A DNA stretch of 64,000 nt, taken from positions 2,046,001-2,110,000 of the forward strand of contig NZ_CP071051.1 in NCBI RefSeq assembly GCF_017161405.1, read 5' to 3'. The notes beneath the pieces are model-generated. The model saw only the letters and a list, made by a program, of their open reading frames with translations. It made no database searches and was not told the DNA's origin. The DNA is from Leucobacter sp. CX169 (lineage in GTDB: Bacteria; Actinomycetota; Actinomycetes; Actinomycetales; Microbacteriaceae). The stretch's first letter is position 1, and every line of letters begins with the position of its first letter. Of this stretch, positions 10,104 to 18,820 are shown piece by piece. The translations under genes and the position numbers were made by a program.

Positions 10104-10183
10104 AGCTTCTCGACCCCCTTCGCGATCAGGCCGAGCAGCACGAACACGGCAATTACGCCGAGCACGTACACGATGTCCAGCAA
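10100..10183 (-). CDS. Small membrane peptide (27 aa) leading the kdp operon
   Basis: A tiny ORF beginning with TTG, preceded at 7 nt by the ribosome binding site AAAGGA (10191-10196). It encodes one hydrophobic helix (VYVLGVIAVFVLLGLIA) ending in a Lys-Gly-Val-Glu-Lys-Leu tail. The stop overlaps the kdpF start as GTGA. From memory, similar tiny ORFs precede kdpF in other actinobacteria, but no role is assigned. It may be a second accessory subunit of the pump or a coupling leader for kdpF. The RBS, the overlap and the transmembrane composition together make a real gene likely. Confidence 0.7.
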   Translation of the reverse strand: MLDIVYVLGVIAVFVLLGLIAKGVEKL

Positions 10184-10386
10184 TGTGGATTCCTTTCAGA
10201 GGGCGATGCGGGCGGCCCCCTCGGCCGCCGCCCGGCCCGTTCTCGGGGCCGCTCCCTGAATCTTGGCCCCGCCGGGGTAGTCAGATCCCTCGTCCTAACG
10301 GTTTCCAAACGGCTATCTCTGGATTCCTCACGCGCCGCACACGGGCCTCGTAGGATGTGAGCATCTGCGCGGAAGGGGAAGCCACC

Positions 10387-10815
10387 ATGGCCACGAAAAC
10401 ACCGGCGATGTCGCCGTCAGACATGCCCGTTGAGGAGGTTCTCATCCCCCTCACCCCAGCCCGCCGCGCGGAGGCCGAGCAGCTGCTCGCGCTGTGCCGC
10501 GAGGTCAGCGGAGAAGAGCCCGTCGTGTGGGCCAGGCGCATCATCGGCTTCGGCGAATATCACTACCGCTACGCGAGCGGGCACTCCGGGAACGCCCCGC
10601 TGCTCGGGTTCAACAGCAACAATACGAAGCACACGATCTACCTGACCGAGAACTTCTCGCAGGACTACCCCGAGTTGATGGCGAGGCTCGGCCCCCACAC
10701 CGCCAGCAAGGCGTGCCTGTACCTCAAGCGCCTCGAGGGCGTCGACCTCTCGGTGCTGCGCCAGCTGCTCGAGCTCTCGCAGGCTGAGGCCCGCGCGCAG
10801 CACGTGCCGGAGTGA
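10387..10815 (+). CDS. DUF1801 domain protein
   Basis: A 142-aa soluble protein with the DUF1801 core: a short N-terminal helix, then [14 protein letters not shown], the glycine/tyrosine motif of this family, followed by [15 protein letters not shown] and a C-terminal helix with conserved cysteine and lysine. Function is unknown in the family. The ATG is chosen because GGAAGGGGA stands about 7 nt before it; an in-frame GTG 30 nt upstream has no such site. It is divergent from the kdp operon across about 200 nt. Confidence 0.8.
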   Translation: MATKTPAMSPSDMPVEEVLIPLTPARRAEAEQLLALCREVSGEEPVVWARRIIGFGEYHYRYASGHSGNAPLLGFNSNNTKHTIYLTENFSQDYPELMARLGPHTASKACLYLKRLEGVDLSVLRQLLELSQAEARAQHVPE

Positions 10816-10852
10816 TGCTGGTGGCGCGGCCGAAGCCCGCTACGCTCAAGCC

Positions 10853-11683
10853 ATGACTGTGTTGTCCGAATCGTTGTCGTCCACCTCGCCCTCCGCCCGC
10901 GTCGCGATCGTCTCGGGGGCGGGCTCCCCCGACGGCATCGGCTTCGCCACCGCCGCCCGACTGGTGCGCGCCGGCTACCGGGTCGTCGTGGGGGCGACGA
11001 GCGACCGGATCGACGACCGCGCCTTCGAGCTCGAAGCCATCGCGGCGGCGCACGGCGCCCAGCCCGGGGCTACTCACGCCGTCCCCGTCATCGCGGACCT
11101 CACGGAGGAGGCCGGGGCTACACGCCTCGTGCAGGCGGCAGTCGTCGCGTTCGGCAGGCTCGACGTCCTGGTGAACAATGCCGGCATGACCTCGGTGTCC
11201 GACCCAGAGGCGCCGGCCGCGATGGGCCAGCTCGACCGCTCGGGCTTCGAGCACGCACTCACCCGCAATCTCACGACGGCGTACCTCGTGACGCGCGCCG
11301 CGCTCCCCCACCTCGCCCTGGCCGAGCACGGCCGCATCGTCACCGTCTCGTCCGTGTCCGGGCCGATCCTCGCGTACCGCGGCGACGTCGGGTATCACGC
11401 GGCGAAGGCGGGCCTCGTGGGGCTCACGCGCGCTCTCGCGGTCGACCTGGCGGCGAGCGGCACGACGGCGAACGCGGTCGCCCCCGGCTGGATCCGGACC
11501 GGATCCGCCACCGAGCACGAGAACCGCATGGGCGACGCGGTGCCGCTTGGCCGATCGGGCACGCCCGACGAGGTCGCCGCGGTGATCGAATTCCTCGCAT
11601 CGCCCGGCGCCTCCTACGTCACCGGGCAGGTGCTCGTCGTCGACGGCGGAAACGCGATTCAGGACGAGAAGGGGGTCGGGTAG
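10853..11683 (+). CDS. Short-chain dehydrogenase/reductase (SDR)
   Basis: A 276-aa SDR with a glycine-rich cofactor loop near residue 21 ([10 protein letters not shown]), the LVNNAGM stretch near residue 107, a catalytic Ser in VSSVSGP and the YHAAK catalytic Tyr-Lys pair. The end has the classic [13 protein letters not shown]. The substrate is unknown. A TACGCT box ends exactly 6 nt before the ATG, so the mRNA is likely leaderless. It stands 37 nt after the DUF1801 gene but seems to have its own promoter. Confidence 0.88.
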   Translation: MTVLSESLSSTSPSARVAIVSGAGSPDGIGFATAARLVRAGYRVVVGATSDRIDDRAFELEAIAAAHGAQPGATHAVPVIADLTEEAGATRLVQAAVVAFGRLDVLVNNAGMTSVSDPEAPAAMGQLDRSGFEHALTRNLTTAYLVTRAALPHLALAEHGRIVTVSSVSGPILAYRGDVGYHAAKAGLVGLTRALAVDLAASGTTANAVAPGWIRTGSATEHENRMGDAVPLGRSGTPDEVAAVIEFLASPGASYVTGQVLVVDGGNAIQDEKGVG

Positions 11684-11755
11684 CGGGCCCCAGTTCCCCG
11701 TACTCTTGAGTGACCCCTTCATTCGACGGGATGTCGCCAAGTTCCAGGAGGAACC

Positions 11756-11908
11756 GTGAAGACCAACCCGTACTACTCGACCAACACGCAAGACCCCGAC
11801 GTGCACCACAACCAGCGCGATTGCCCCGCGGGCAAGGCGATCCCGAAGGAGAACAAGAAGTTCGGGACCAACGGCTACAAGCTCTGCAAGACCTGCGCAA
11901 AGATGTAG
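11756..11908 (+). CDS. Small cysteine-containing hypothetical protein, 50 aa
   Basis: A short gene with the strong ribosome binding site CCAGGAGGA 4 nt before a GTG start. The peptide begins VKTNPYYSTN, has DVHHN and a single Cys in DCPAG, and ends KLCKTCAKM, giving a C-x(n)-C-x2-C arrangement that could bind zinc. I recall similar 50-60-aa proteins with a PYYST...DVHH pattern in other actinobacteria, without a known role. The stop is immediately followed by the stop of the convergent BCCT gene. Confidence 0.78.
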   Translation: MKTNPYYSTNTQDPDVHHNQRDCPAGKAIPKENKKFGTNGYKLCKTCAKM

Positions 11909-13630
11909 CTATTCGGCTGGGGCCTCGCCCGGGGCTTCGCTCTGAGGTACGGCAGCGGCAGGATCCTGCCCGGTCATCACCACGGGAGCGCCGCCCGGGC
12001 GCCGGAACAGGCCCCGCCAGCCCAGCTTGATGCCCTCTTCGGCAGGCTCTTCGACCTCAAGCCCGTAATAGTCGCCGATGTGATCGACGAACGCGGCGCG
12101 CTGTGCGCGGTCGTACGCGCGCCGCTCGCGGGTGAAGGCGATGATCGTAGACCAACAGATCCCGAGCATGATCACCGAGAACGGCAGCGCGATGATAATT
12201 GCCGCGGTCTTCAGCGCCTCGAGCCCGCCCGAGAGCAGCAGGGCGGTCGCGAGGAAGGCCGTGGCGAGCGCGAAGAACACCCGGATCCAGTTCTTTGGCT
12301 CGACCTGGCCGCCCGTCGCGATCATGCCCATGACGAGCGAGCCGGAGTCCGCCGAGGTTACGAAGAAGATCGTGATGAGTACGATCGCGCCGACGGTGAG
12401 CGCGGCCCCGCCATCCAGCTGACCGAGCATCGCGAACAGCGAGCCCTCGATGTCAACTGAGCCGCCCGGGCCGACGAGCCCGCCCGGGCCCGACAGCTCC
12501 GAGTAGAGCGCCGTCCCGCCGAGCACGCTGAACCAGAGGAACGTCATCAGCGTCGGGACCAGAATGACGCCCATCACGAACTGGCGCACGGTGCGCCCGC
12601 GCGAAATGCGGGCGATGAAGATGCCGACGAACGGTGCCCACGAGATCCACCAGCCCCAGTAGAACGTGGTCCATGACGCCTGCCAGGCCTCGCCCTCGGC
12701 GCCGGTGAACGCGCTCACGGTGAACGACATGCCGACGATGTTTTGCAGGTAATCGCCGATGGACTGCACGAACTCACGCAGCAGGAACTGGGTGGGCCCG
12801 ACGATCAGCACGACGAGCACCAGCACGCCGGCGAGCATCAAGTTGGCGTTCGACAGCCACTTCATGCCCTTGCCGACCCCCGACAGCACCGAGAACAGCA
12901 CGAGCGCGGTGATCACGACGATGATGACGATGTTGCTGAAGTCTGACGCCTGCATAATGCCGGCGCTCTCGAGCCCCGCGCTGATCTGCAAGACGCCGAG
13001 GCCGAGTGAGGTGCCGACGCCGAAGATGGTGCCAACGAGGGCGATCACATCGATCGTGTTCCCCCAGCCGCCGCGCACGCGCTTGCCGAGCAGCGGCTCG
13101 AGCGTCCAGCGGATCGAAATGGGGCGGCCTCGGCGATGGATCGCGTACGCGAGCGCGAGCCCGATCACGACGTAGATCGACCAGGCGTGCACGCCCCAGT
13201 GGAGGTATGTCTGCGAGAGGGCCTGCTGCGCCAGCTGTCCCTCGCTGCCGGTGACCCCGGGCCGCGGGTTCGCGAAGTGGCTGAGCGGCTCGCTCACGCC
13301 GTAGAAGACGAGACCGATGCCCATTCCCGCGGCGAAGAGCAGCGAGAACCATGAACCGAGCGAGAACTCCGGCTCGTCGTCGTCCTTGCCCAGCTTGATC
13401 TCGCCGAACCGGCTGAACCCCATCGAGAGGCTAAAGATCACGAAGAACGACGCGATGAGGACGTAGTACCAGTTGAAGTTGTGGACGATGCTGGCCTGGA
13501 TCGCCTTGAAGGCGGCTTCCGCCGCATCGGGCAGGATCATCGCGAAGGCGGCAAAGAGAACAACGATTGTGGCCGCGGGCCAGAAGACCCAGCGACTCAG
13601 GGTGGACGATTGAACAGTTTCGTTCGTCAT
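11909..13630 (-). CDS. BCCT-family transporter (betaine/carnitine/choline type)
   Basis: A 573-aa secondary transporter with twelve predicted membrane helices. The family signature, a Trp-rich WGWWISWAPFVG followed by the amphipathic FIARISRGRTVR, is near the middle, and GMGIGLVFYGVSEP lies in helix 3. A short polar C-terminal tail contains acidic and proline-rich residues, as in osmoregulated members. Substrates of the family are quaternary amines such as glycine betaine. It lies 123 nt downstream of the transaminase gene on the same strand, but this gap and its general role leave it uncertain whether it belongs to the B6 island. Confidence 0.93.
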   Translation of the reverse strand: MTNETVQSSTLSRWVFWPAATIVVLFAAFAMILPDAAEAAFKAIQASIVHNFNWYYVLIASFFVIFSLSMGFSRFGEIKLGKDDDEPEFSLGSWFSLLFAAGMGIGLVFYGVSEPLSHFANPRPGVTGSEGQLAQQALSQTYLHWGVHAWSIYVVIGLALAYAIHRRGRPISIRWTLEPLLGKRVRGGWGNTIDVIALVGTIFGVGTSLGLGVLQISAGLESAGIMQASDFSNIVIIVVITALVLFSVLSGVGKGMKWLSNANLMLAGVLVLVVLIVGPTQFLLREFVQSIGDYLQNIVGMSFTVSAFTGAEGEAWQASWTTFYWGWWISWAPFVGIFIARISRGRTVRQFVMGVILVPTLMTFLWFSVLGGTALYSELSGPGGLVGPGGSVDIEGSLFAMLGQLDGGAALTVGAIVLITIFFVTSADSGSLVMGMIATGGQVEPKNWIRVFFALATAFLATALLLSGGLEALKTAAIIIALPFSVIMLGICWSTIIAFTRERRAYDRAQRAAFVDHIGDYYGLEVEEPAEEGIKLGWRGLFRRPGGAPVVMTGQDPAAAVPQSEAPGEAPAE

Positions 13631-13753
13631 GCCCTCCAGGCTAGCTGGGAAGCGGGTGCGGCGGCGATTCGGGTGTGCAACACCGGGGGTTCACGGGCCG
13701 CCCGCCTGGCCCGCACACGTGAGTGCGAACGGCGAACGGCCCATCGGAAGCCG

Positions 13754-14914
13754 TTACTCTGCGGCGGCAAGCACCTCAAGCGCGGCGTCGATCCCCGCTC
13801 CGACGTTCACGTCCATTCCCAGATCTTTGAGCCCTCGCCCCAGCGCCGCAAGCCCCACGATGGGGTACATTCCGCTGGCGGTCGGACCCATATGCGCGAG
13901 GCGCATCAGGTTGCCGGCGCCCTGGCCGCTCGACAGCATGACGCCGTACTTCTCACGGACGTGCGTGCGGACCTCGACGTGGTCGAGGTGGTCGGGCAGC
14001 CGCACCGAGGTCACACAGTTTGCCGCGACGCTCGGACTGGCCGCCCAGAGCTCGAGCCCCATTGCGGTCACCCCGGCGCGAGTCGCCTCGGCCGCAAGAG
14101 TGTGCCGTTCGATCGCGGCGTCGAGGCCCTCTTCGAGCACCTGGTCCAGCACCGACTCAAGCCCGTGCACGTCGGAAACCGACGGCGTATAGGGGAAGAC
14201 TCCCCCGTCAAGCCACTTCTCTTTCCAGTCGAGCAGTGACACATACGAGGCGCGCGGCGCGGCGGGGTTATTCTCGATTCGGTCCCAGGCAGCGGGGCTG
14301 ACCGACATCATTCCGATGCCGGGAGGGCCCGCGAGGCACTTCTGTGCACCGGTCACGACAACGTCGAGCTGCCACTCATCGGTCTCGAACTCGAGTCCAC
14401 CGATTGAGGACACCGCGTCGATGAGCGTGAGGGCGCCGTACTTCTTCGCGATCGGACCAATCGCTTTGCAGTCCGTGATCGTGCCAGAGGGTGTCTCGGA
14501 GTGCACCAGTGTGACGAGCTCGATGCCGGGGTGCGACTTGAGGAAGTCCTCGACCGCCGCCGGGTCCACCGCCTCGTTGTACGCCACCTCGAGCTCGAAC
14601 ACCTCGGCGCCGAAGCTCGTGAGCCAGTACCCCATGCCCTTGCCGAACACGCCCTGCACCAGGTTGAGCACTTGCATGCCCGGCTTCACCAGTGAGCGAG
14701 CGGCACCCTCGAGCGCCACGATCGCCTCGCCCTGCATCAGGATCATGTCGTTCTTCGTCTTGAAGACTCGCGCGGCCTTCTCCTGCGTGCGCCGGAAGGT
14801 CTCGAGGAACAGCGGGTCGTAGTGGTACAGAATCGGCTTGCCGAGGGCGGCGAGCGTGCGGTGCGTCGCCATCGTCGGCCCGGCGGACAACGTGAATACT
14901 TCAGGGTTCTTCAA
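13754..14914 (-). CDS. ppaT: Pyridoxamine-pyruvate transaminase
   Basis: A 386-aa fold-type I, class V-like aminotransferase that would convert pyridoxamine and pyruvate to pyridoxal and alanine. The N-terminus (LSAGP), YHYDPLF, the QGEAIVALE stretch with E63, LVQGVFGKGMGYW, SETPSGTI, DAVSSIGG and the lysine motif TGAQKCLAGPPG (K192) run in the same order and wording as the Mesorhizobium loti enzyme as I recall it. The related alanine-glyoxylate and serine-glyoxylate transaminases differ at the Glu and Arg substrate positions. Here an Arg in LMRLAHMGPTA is kept. It is the last gene of the BMP-type importer operon, 43 nt after the second permease, which ties vitamer uptake to its first use. 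Confidence 0.88.
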   Translation of the reverse strand: MKNPEVFTLSAGPTMATHRTLAALGKPILYHYDPLFLETFRRTQEKAARVFKTKNDMILMQGEAIVALEGAARSLVKPGMQVLNLVQGVFGKGMGYWLTSFGAEVFELEVAYNEAVDPAAVEDFLKSHPGIELVTLVHSETPSGTITDCKAIGPIAKKYGALTLIDAVSSIGGLEFETDEWQLDVVVTGAQKCLAGPPGIGMMSVSPAAWDRIENNPAAPRASYVSLLDWKEKWLDGGVFPYTPSVSDVHGLESVLDQVLEEGLDAAIERHTLAAEATRAGVTAMGLELWAASPSVAANCVTSVRLPDHLDHVEVRTHVREKYGVMLSSGQGAGNLMRLAHMGPTASGMYPIVGLAALGRGLKDLGMDVNVGAGIDAALEVLAAAE

Positions 14915-14957
14915 CCTGGATTCCTTTCAGAAGAGGTGCGGGGAGAGCGATGGCGGA

Positions 14958-15893
14958 CTAGCGCGCGCCGCGAATGTACGGAGTCGCCAATGCGGCTGGC
15001 AGAGCTGACTTGCGGGCGAAGAACGTCAGGACGATCATTACCGCGATAAACGGCATCATCGTCACGACGTCGTTGGGAATGTTCAGCGTGGTGAGCTGCA
15101 GCACGGTCCCCATCGCAACGAACAACCCGTAGATGAGCGAGATCGCGAGCACCCAGAGCAAGCGTCCGCGGGCCAACATCGCCACCACGATGGCGAGGAA
15201 GCCCATGCCGTGGGTCATCCCCGGCGTGAACGTTCCCGCGGAGATGAGGGCGAGGTAGGCCCCGCCAAGGCCCGACATCGCTCCGCCGAAAAGCACCGCG
15301 AGCGAGCGGGTCAGCAGGACGTTGCCGCCCGCAGCGTCGAGCGACGCGGGCTTCTGCCCGGCGGAGCGCAGCCGCAGCCCGCTCGTGGTCCGGTACAACC
15401 AGATCGAGGTCAGGATCGCGAGCAGCATCGAGATGTAGAACATGCCCGGCTGCGAAAACAGGCTCGGCCCAATCACCGGAATGTCTGACAAGAACGGGAT
15501 TTTCCACGGGGCTGCCAGGCCGAGACGCGGCTTTGAGGTGCCGTAGTTGAAGTCGTACAGCACGCTGCTCACACCTGTGCCCGCGAGGGTAATACCGATG
15601 CCCACGACAATCTGGTTCAGACCGAGCAGCACAGACAGCACCATCATGATCGATGACAGGACCACACCGGCGAGAGCGCCGATAAGGAAGCCCAGCCAGA
15701 AGCTATCGGTGGCGAGTGTGCCGACGAAGCCGAAGTACCCGCCGATCAGCAGCATGCCCTCCATACCGATATTGAGCACGCCGGCCTGCTCGCCCACGGT
15801 CTCACCGATCGCGGCAAGCATGACGGGGATAGCGCTGGCCAGCGCCGCTACGACGAACGCCGTGAGAAATGCGTCAGAGAAAAAGGGAATCAT
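14958..15893 (-). CDS. ABC importer permease 2 (BMP/nucleoside-type system)
   Basis: A 311-aa integral membrane permease of the BPD_transp_2 family with about eight to nine helices, of the YufQ type. GEQAGVLNIGMEGMLLIGG near the N-terminus is the family hallmark, and LRSAGQKPASLDAAG is the cytoplasmic coupling loop. The start MIPFFSDAF is set by the site AAAGGA, which overlaps the stop of the upstream permease gene. The longer ORF would begin inside that RBS region. Its partners are the permease, ATPase and lipoprotein genes upstream. The substrate is inferred, not shown: pyridoxamine or another B6 vitamer. Confidence 0.9.
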   Translation of the reverse strand: MIPFFSDAFLTAFVVAALASAIPVMLAAIGETVGEQAGVLNIGMEGMLLIGGYFGFVGTLATDSFWLGFLIGALAGVVLSSIMMVLSVLLGLNQIVVGIGITLAGTGVSSVLYDFNYGTSKPRLGLAAPWKIPFLSDIPVIGPSLFSQPGMFYISMLLAILTSIWLYRTTSGLRLRSAGQKPASLDAAGGNVLLTRSLAVLFGGAMSGLGGAYLALISAGTFTPGMTHGMGFLAIVVAMLARGRLLWVLAISLIYGLFVAMGTVLQLTTLNIPNDVVTMMPFIAVMIVLTFFARKSALPAALATPYIRGAR

Positions 15894-15906
15894 GTCCAGT
15901 CGTCCT

Positions 15907-17088
15907 TTACTTCTTGGCACTCTTGAACAGGCCGGTGGGGAGATAGCTCTTGCCCAGGTCCTTGCGGTTACCCATGAACTCGATGACCGTCATGAAGAAC
16001 AGGATCAGCGCCACGATGATGAGCAGGAAGTCGACTGACAGCCCGACCTGTTGAGCGGCGATGGTGCCGCCGGTCGCCAGGATCGCGTAGAACGCGACGA
16101 GCGGAATCGAGCCGATGGGGTTGAGCCGGGCCAGGAACACGAACGGCAGGATCTTGTCGCCGTACATCGGGTTCCAGTTCGTACGCATGTACCCCCAGAG
16201 CCCCAGCATGTCGACCGCACCCGCGAGCGCGATCATGCCGGAGGAGAGCAAGAAGACGATGATGATCATCTTCTTCGCGTCGATGCCCGCGTGGGTGGCC
16301 GCCTTCGGGCTCGCGCCGAGGATGTCGATCTTCAGGCCAAACGACGACTTCGTGAGGATGTAGTGGAACACCACAACGAGCACCAACGCGATGATGAACC
16401 CCACGTGGATGCGCGTCCCCGGAATGAAGGGAAGCATGAGGCCCAAATCGAGCACTCGGGTCTGCGGAACGGTGACCCCGTGATCCTGGAACGGGCCCTT
16501 CACCAGGATATTCGCCACGCTGATGGCGATAAACGAGAGCATGAGACTCGTAATGATCTCGTTCGTTCCGTACTTCGCTTTGAGGAGCGCGGGAAGGTAG
16601 CCGAGCGCCGCACCGATGACGAACGCCAGCACGAAGAGGACTACAATCCCCACCCCGAAGGGCAACGTTGCCATGATGTCGGGAGCGGTTCCTGCGACGA
16701 CTGCGGCGGCCAATAGGTAGGTGCCGTTGTAGCCCAGGTTCCAGAGCTGCGCGCGGAACGAGATGATCAAGCCGAGCGAGATGATCAGGAGCGGCGCCAT
16801 CATGGTGAGCGTCTTCTGCCACCCAGTGCCCCCGAGCCCCAACGCAAGAATGTCGCCGTAGAACTTCAGTGGGTCAACGCCCATCGACCAGATAATGAAC
16901 CCCGCGACGATCAGGGCGAGCAGCACCGGCGCGACGGTGCGAATCAGCACCTGCATCGAGACGCTGAGCTTGCTCTTCTCGGGCTTGCGCGCCGCCTCGA
17001 TGACGCGGGTTTCAGGGCCGGGATCGCCAGGCAGCCCGGCGTCGTTCGCCCCCAACTTCTCTGCGACTGACTCGCTACTCGTGGTCAT
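15907..17088 (-). CDS. ABC importer permease 1 (BMP/nucleoside-type system)
   Basis: A 393-aa permease of the BPD_transp_2 family, longer than its partner because of a polar N-terminal tail of about 45 residues. Around ten helices follow. The ALLKAKYGTNEIITSLMLSF segment and the LGASPKAATHAGID coupling loop are typical of the YufP-like subunit. Its start overlaps the end of the ATPase gene by 14 nt, and it ends 13 nt before the second permease. The pair is the membrane channel of the importer in this operon. Confidence 0.9.
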   Translation of the reverse strand: MTTSSESVAEKLGANDAGLPGDPGPETRVIEAARKPEKSKLSVSMQVLIRTVAPVLLALIVAGFIIWSMGVDPLKFYGDILALGLGGTGWQKTLTMMAPLLIISLGLIISFRAQLWNLGYNGTYLLAAAVVAGTAPDIMATLPFGVGIVVLFVLAFVIGAALGYLPALLKAKYGTNEIITSLMLSFIAISVANILVKGPFQDHGVTVPQTRVLDLGLMLPFIPGTRIHVGFIIALVLVVVFHYILTKSSFGLKIDILGASPKAATHAGIDAKKMIIIVFLLSSGMIALAGAVDMLGLWGYMRTNWNPMYGDKILPFVFLARLNPIGSIPLVAFYAILATGGTIAAQQVGLSVDFLLIIVALILFFMTVIEFMGNRKDLGKSYLPTGLFKSAKK

Positions 17089-18727
17089 GCGTTCCCCCTA
17101 CCGTGGCAATACTCGTCTTCGAACCGACCATGAGCTCGCCCACGCGCTCGGTGACCCGGTCGCCGTCGTTCTGCACCTCGCCGATCAACCGTCCATTCGA
17201 GATGACGACGATCCGGTCGGAGAGCTCAGCGAGCTCATCGAGGTCGGTGGAAATCAAGAGCGCAGCTCCCCCGCCACGGGCAAACTCCCGAACGGTCTCG
17301 CGCACGCGGTACACGGTCTTGAGGTCAAGGCCGTATGTAGGTTTGTGGAAGATCACTGCCTTCGGGTCGTGCGAAAGCTCGCGCGCCAGAAGGATCTTCT
17401 GGATGTTGCCACCGGAGAGCGTGCCGGCCCGCGTCTGCTCTGACGGGGTACGGATCTCGTAGTCGGCAATCTGTGTGAGCGCCTCGTTCAGTACAGCCGC
17501 CTTGTCCATTCGCCCGAACTTCCAGAAGGGGCGTTCCCCGACCTTCTTCAACACGAGGTTCAGCGCCACGCTAAATGTGCCGACGATCCCCTCGTGCAGG
17601 CGGTCATCAGTGACGTATCGCACGCCGAGGTGTTGCCGTTCCTTCACCTTGAGTTTCGTAATGTTCTTCGTGTCGAGCAGCACCGACCCCGCAGTGGGTG
17701 CAAGCTGGCCTGCGATCGCTTCGGCAAGATGTTGCTGTCCGTGTCCATCGATACCGGCGACCCCGACGATCTCGCCCGCTCGAATGGCGAGGTTCAGCTC
17801 GCAAATTGGCACCTCCCCCGAACGCGAAATTGTACTGAGGTCGCGCACTTCAAGGACGACCGCGGCGTCCGCGGGCACCTGGTGTCGCCGTTCCTCCGCA
17901 CCCATACCAGCCGCTTCGGCTTCCTCTGCACCGATCGTCTCGGGGTTCGTACCGAACATCGCTTCCAAGATGCGGGCCTTGGCCTGCTCTTCCGTCATCG
18001 AATGCATTTCCGCAGGATCAATGCGCCCGGCGACCTTACCCCCGCGTAGCACGGTCACCGAATCGCCAATAGCGTACGCCTCGTGCAGTTTGTGGGAGAT
18101 AAAGATAACGGCAAGCCCCTCGGCCTTCAGTCGGTTGATACTCGCGACGAGGTTGTCGATGGCCTGCGGTGTCAGCATCGAGGTGGGCTCGTCAAGGATG
18201 AGCACCTCAGAACCCTTCCACATCGCCTTCGCGATCTCGACCTGCTGCTGCTGGCCGAGCCCCAGGTCGCCCGCGGGCATGTCTGGGTCGATCGGGGCGC
18301 CCAGAAGTTCGCTGAGCTCGCGCAGGCGGGCGGTTGCGCCCGCCTTGCCCAGCCAAAAGTTTTCGGAGTCACTCAGCATGAGGTTCTCGAGCACCGTCAG
18401 CGACGGAATGAGCGCTGAGTGCTGGTAGACAACGCCAATGCCCTGCGCCATCGAGACGCTCGGAGAGCTCAAGACCGTCGGCGTACCGTGCATTTCAATC
18501 GTGCCCGAATCTGGCTGCTGGAGGCCTGCAAGCACGCTGATCAGCGTCGACTTTCCTGCGCCGTTCTCGCCCAGCAGGCAGTGCACTTCGCCGCGCTTCA
18601 CATCGAGTGAGATTGCGTCATTCGCGATGATGCCGGGGAATGACTTGGTAATTTCGGTGAGTCGAATGATCACCGAAGCTTCGGCGTTGTCCGATTCCGG
18701 GACGTCTACCTGGGTGTTCTCGGACAA
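17075..18727 (-). CDS. ABC importer ATP-binding protein with two ABC domains
   Basis: A 550-aa tandem ATPase of the YufO/sugar-nucleoside type. The first half has an intact Walker A (GENGAGKST), the signature LGLGQQQQVEIAKA and Walker B LILDEPTS. In the second half the Walker A site is degenerate (GIDGHGQQH), the signature is LSGGNIQK, and Walker B is altered to HKPTYGLD. Asymmetry of this kind is normal for the family. The gene follows the binding-protein gene after 93 nt that hold a strong hairpin, and it overlaps the first permease gene. Confidence 0.93.
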   Translation of the reverse strand: MSENTQVDVPESDNAEASVIIRLTEITKSFPGIIANDAISLDVKRGEVHCLLGENGAGKSTLISVLAGLQQPDSGTIEMHGTPTVLSSPSVSMAQGIGVVYQHSALIPSLTVLENLMLSDSENFWLGKAGATARLRELSELLGAPIDPDMPAGDLGLGQQQQVEIAKAMWKGSEVLILDEPTSMLTPQAIDNLVASINRLKAEGLAVIFISHKLHEAYAIGDSVTVLRGGKVAGRIDPAEMHSMTEEQAKARILEAMFGTNPETIGAEEAEAAGMGAEERRHQVPADAAVVLEVRDLSTISRSGEVPICELNLAIRAGEIVGVAGIDGHGQQHLAEAIAGQLAPTAGSVLLDTKNITKLKVKERQHLGVRYVTDDRLHEGIVGTFSVALNLVLKKVGERPFWKFGRMDKAAVLNEALTQIADYEIRTPSEQTRAGTLSGGNIQKILLARELSHDPKAVIFHKPTYGLDLKTVYRVRETVREFARGGGAALLISTDLDELAELSDRIVVISNGRLIGEVQNDGDRVTERVGELMVGSKTSIATVGGTHDHE

Positions 18728-18765
18728 GGCTGTCCCCTCCGTTAATCGCGCGAATCAGATACGTG

Positions 18766-18798
18766 CGGGGTGCCCCAGCATTTTGCCGGGGCACCCCG
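18766..18798 (-). terminator. Hairpin between binding-protein and ATPase genes
   Basis: A perfect 11-bp inverted repeat (CGGGGTGCCCC and its complement) with an 11-nt loop lies just after the stop codon of the BMP lipoprotein gene and before the ATPase gene. There is no long U-run. In importer operons such a hairpin commonly protects the 3' end of the binding-protein mRNA or ends part of the transcripts, which gives excess binding protein. I read it in that sense. Confidence 0.65.
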
Positions 18799-18820
18799 TG
18801 CAGCGCATATTTCTCGTGTG

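Noticed and set aside
10184-10386. Possible c-di-AMP riboswitch before the kdp operon
   Set aside because: The 200 nt upstream show GC-rich inverted repeats but none of the ydaO core sequence that I could recognise; with KdpDE present, two-component control is enough.
11909-13630. BCCT transporter as the B6 importer
   Set aside because: The BCCT family carries quaternary amines, the gene lies 123 nt beyond the transaminase, and two ABC importers are better linked; kept as general osmolyte transport.
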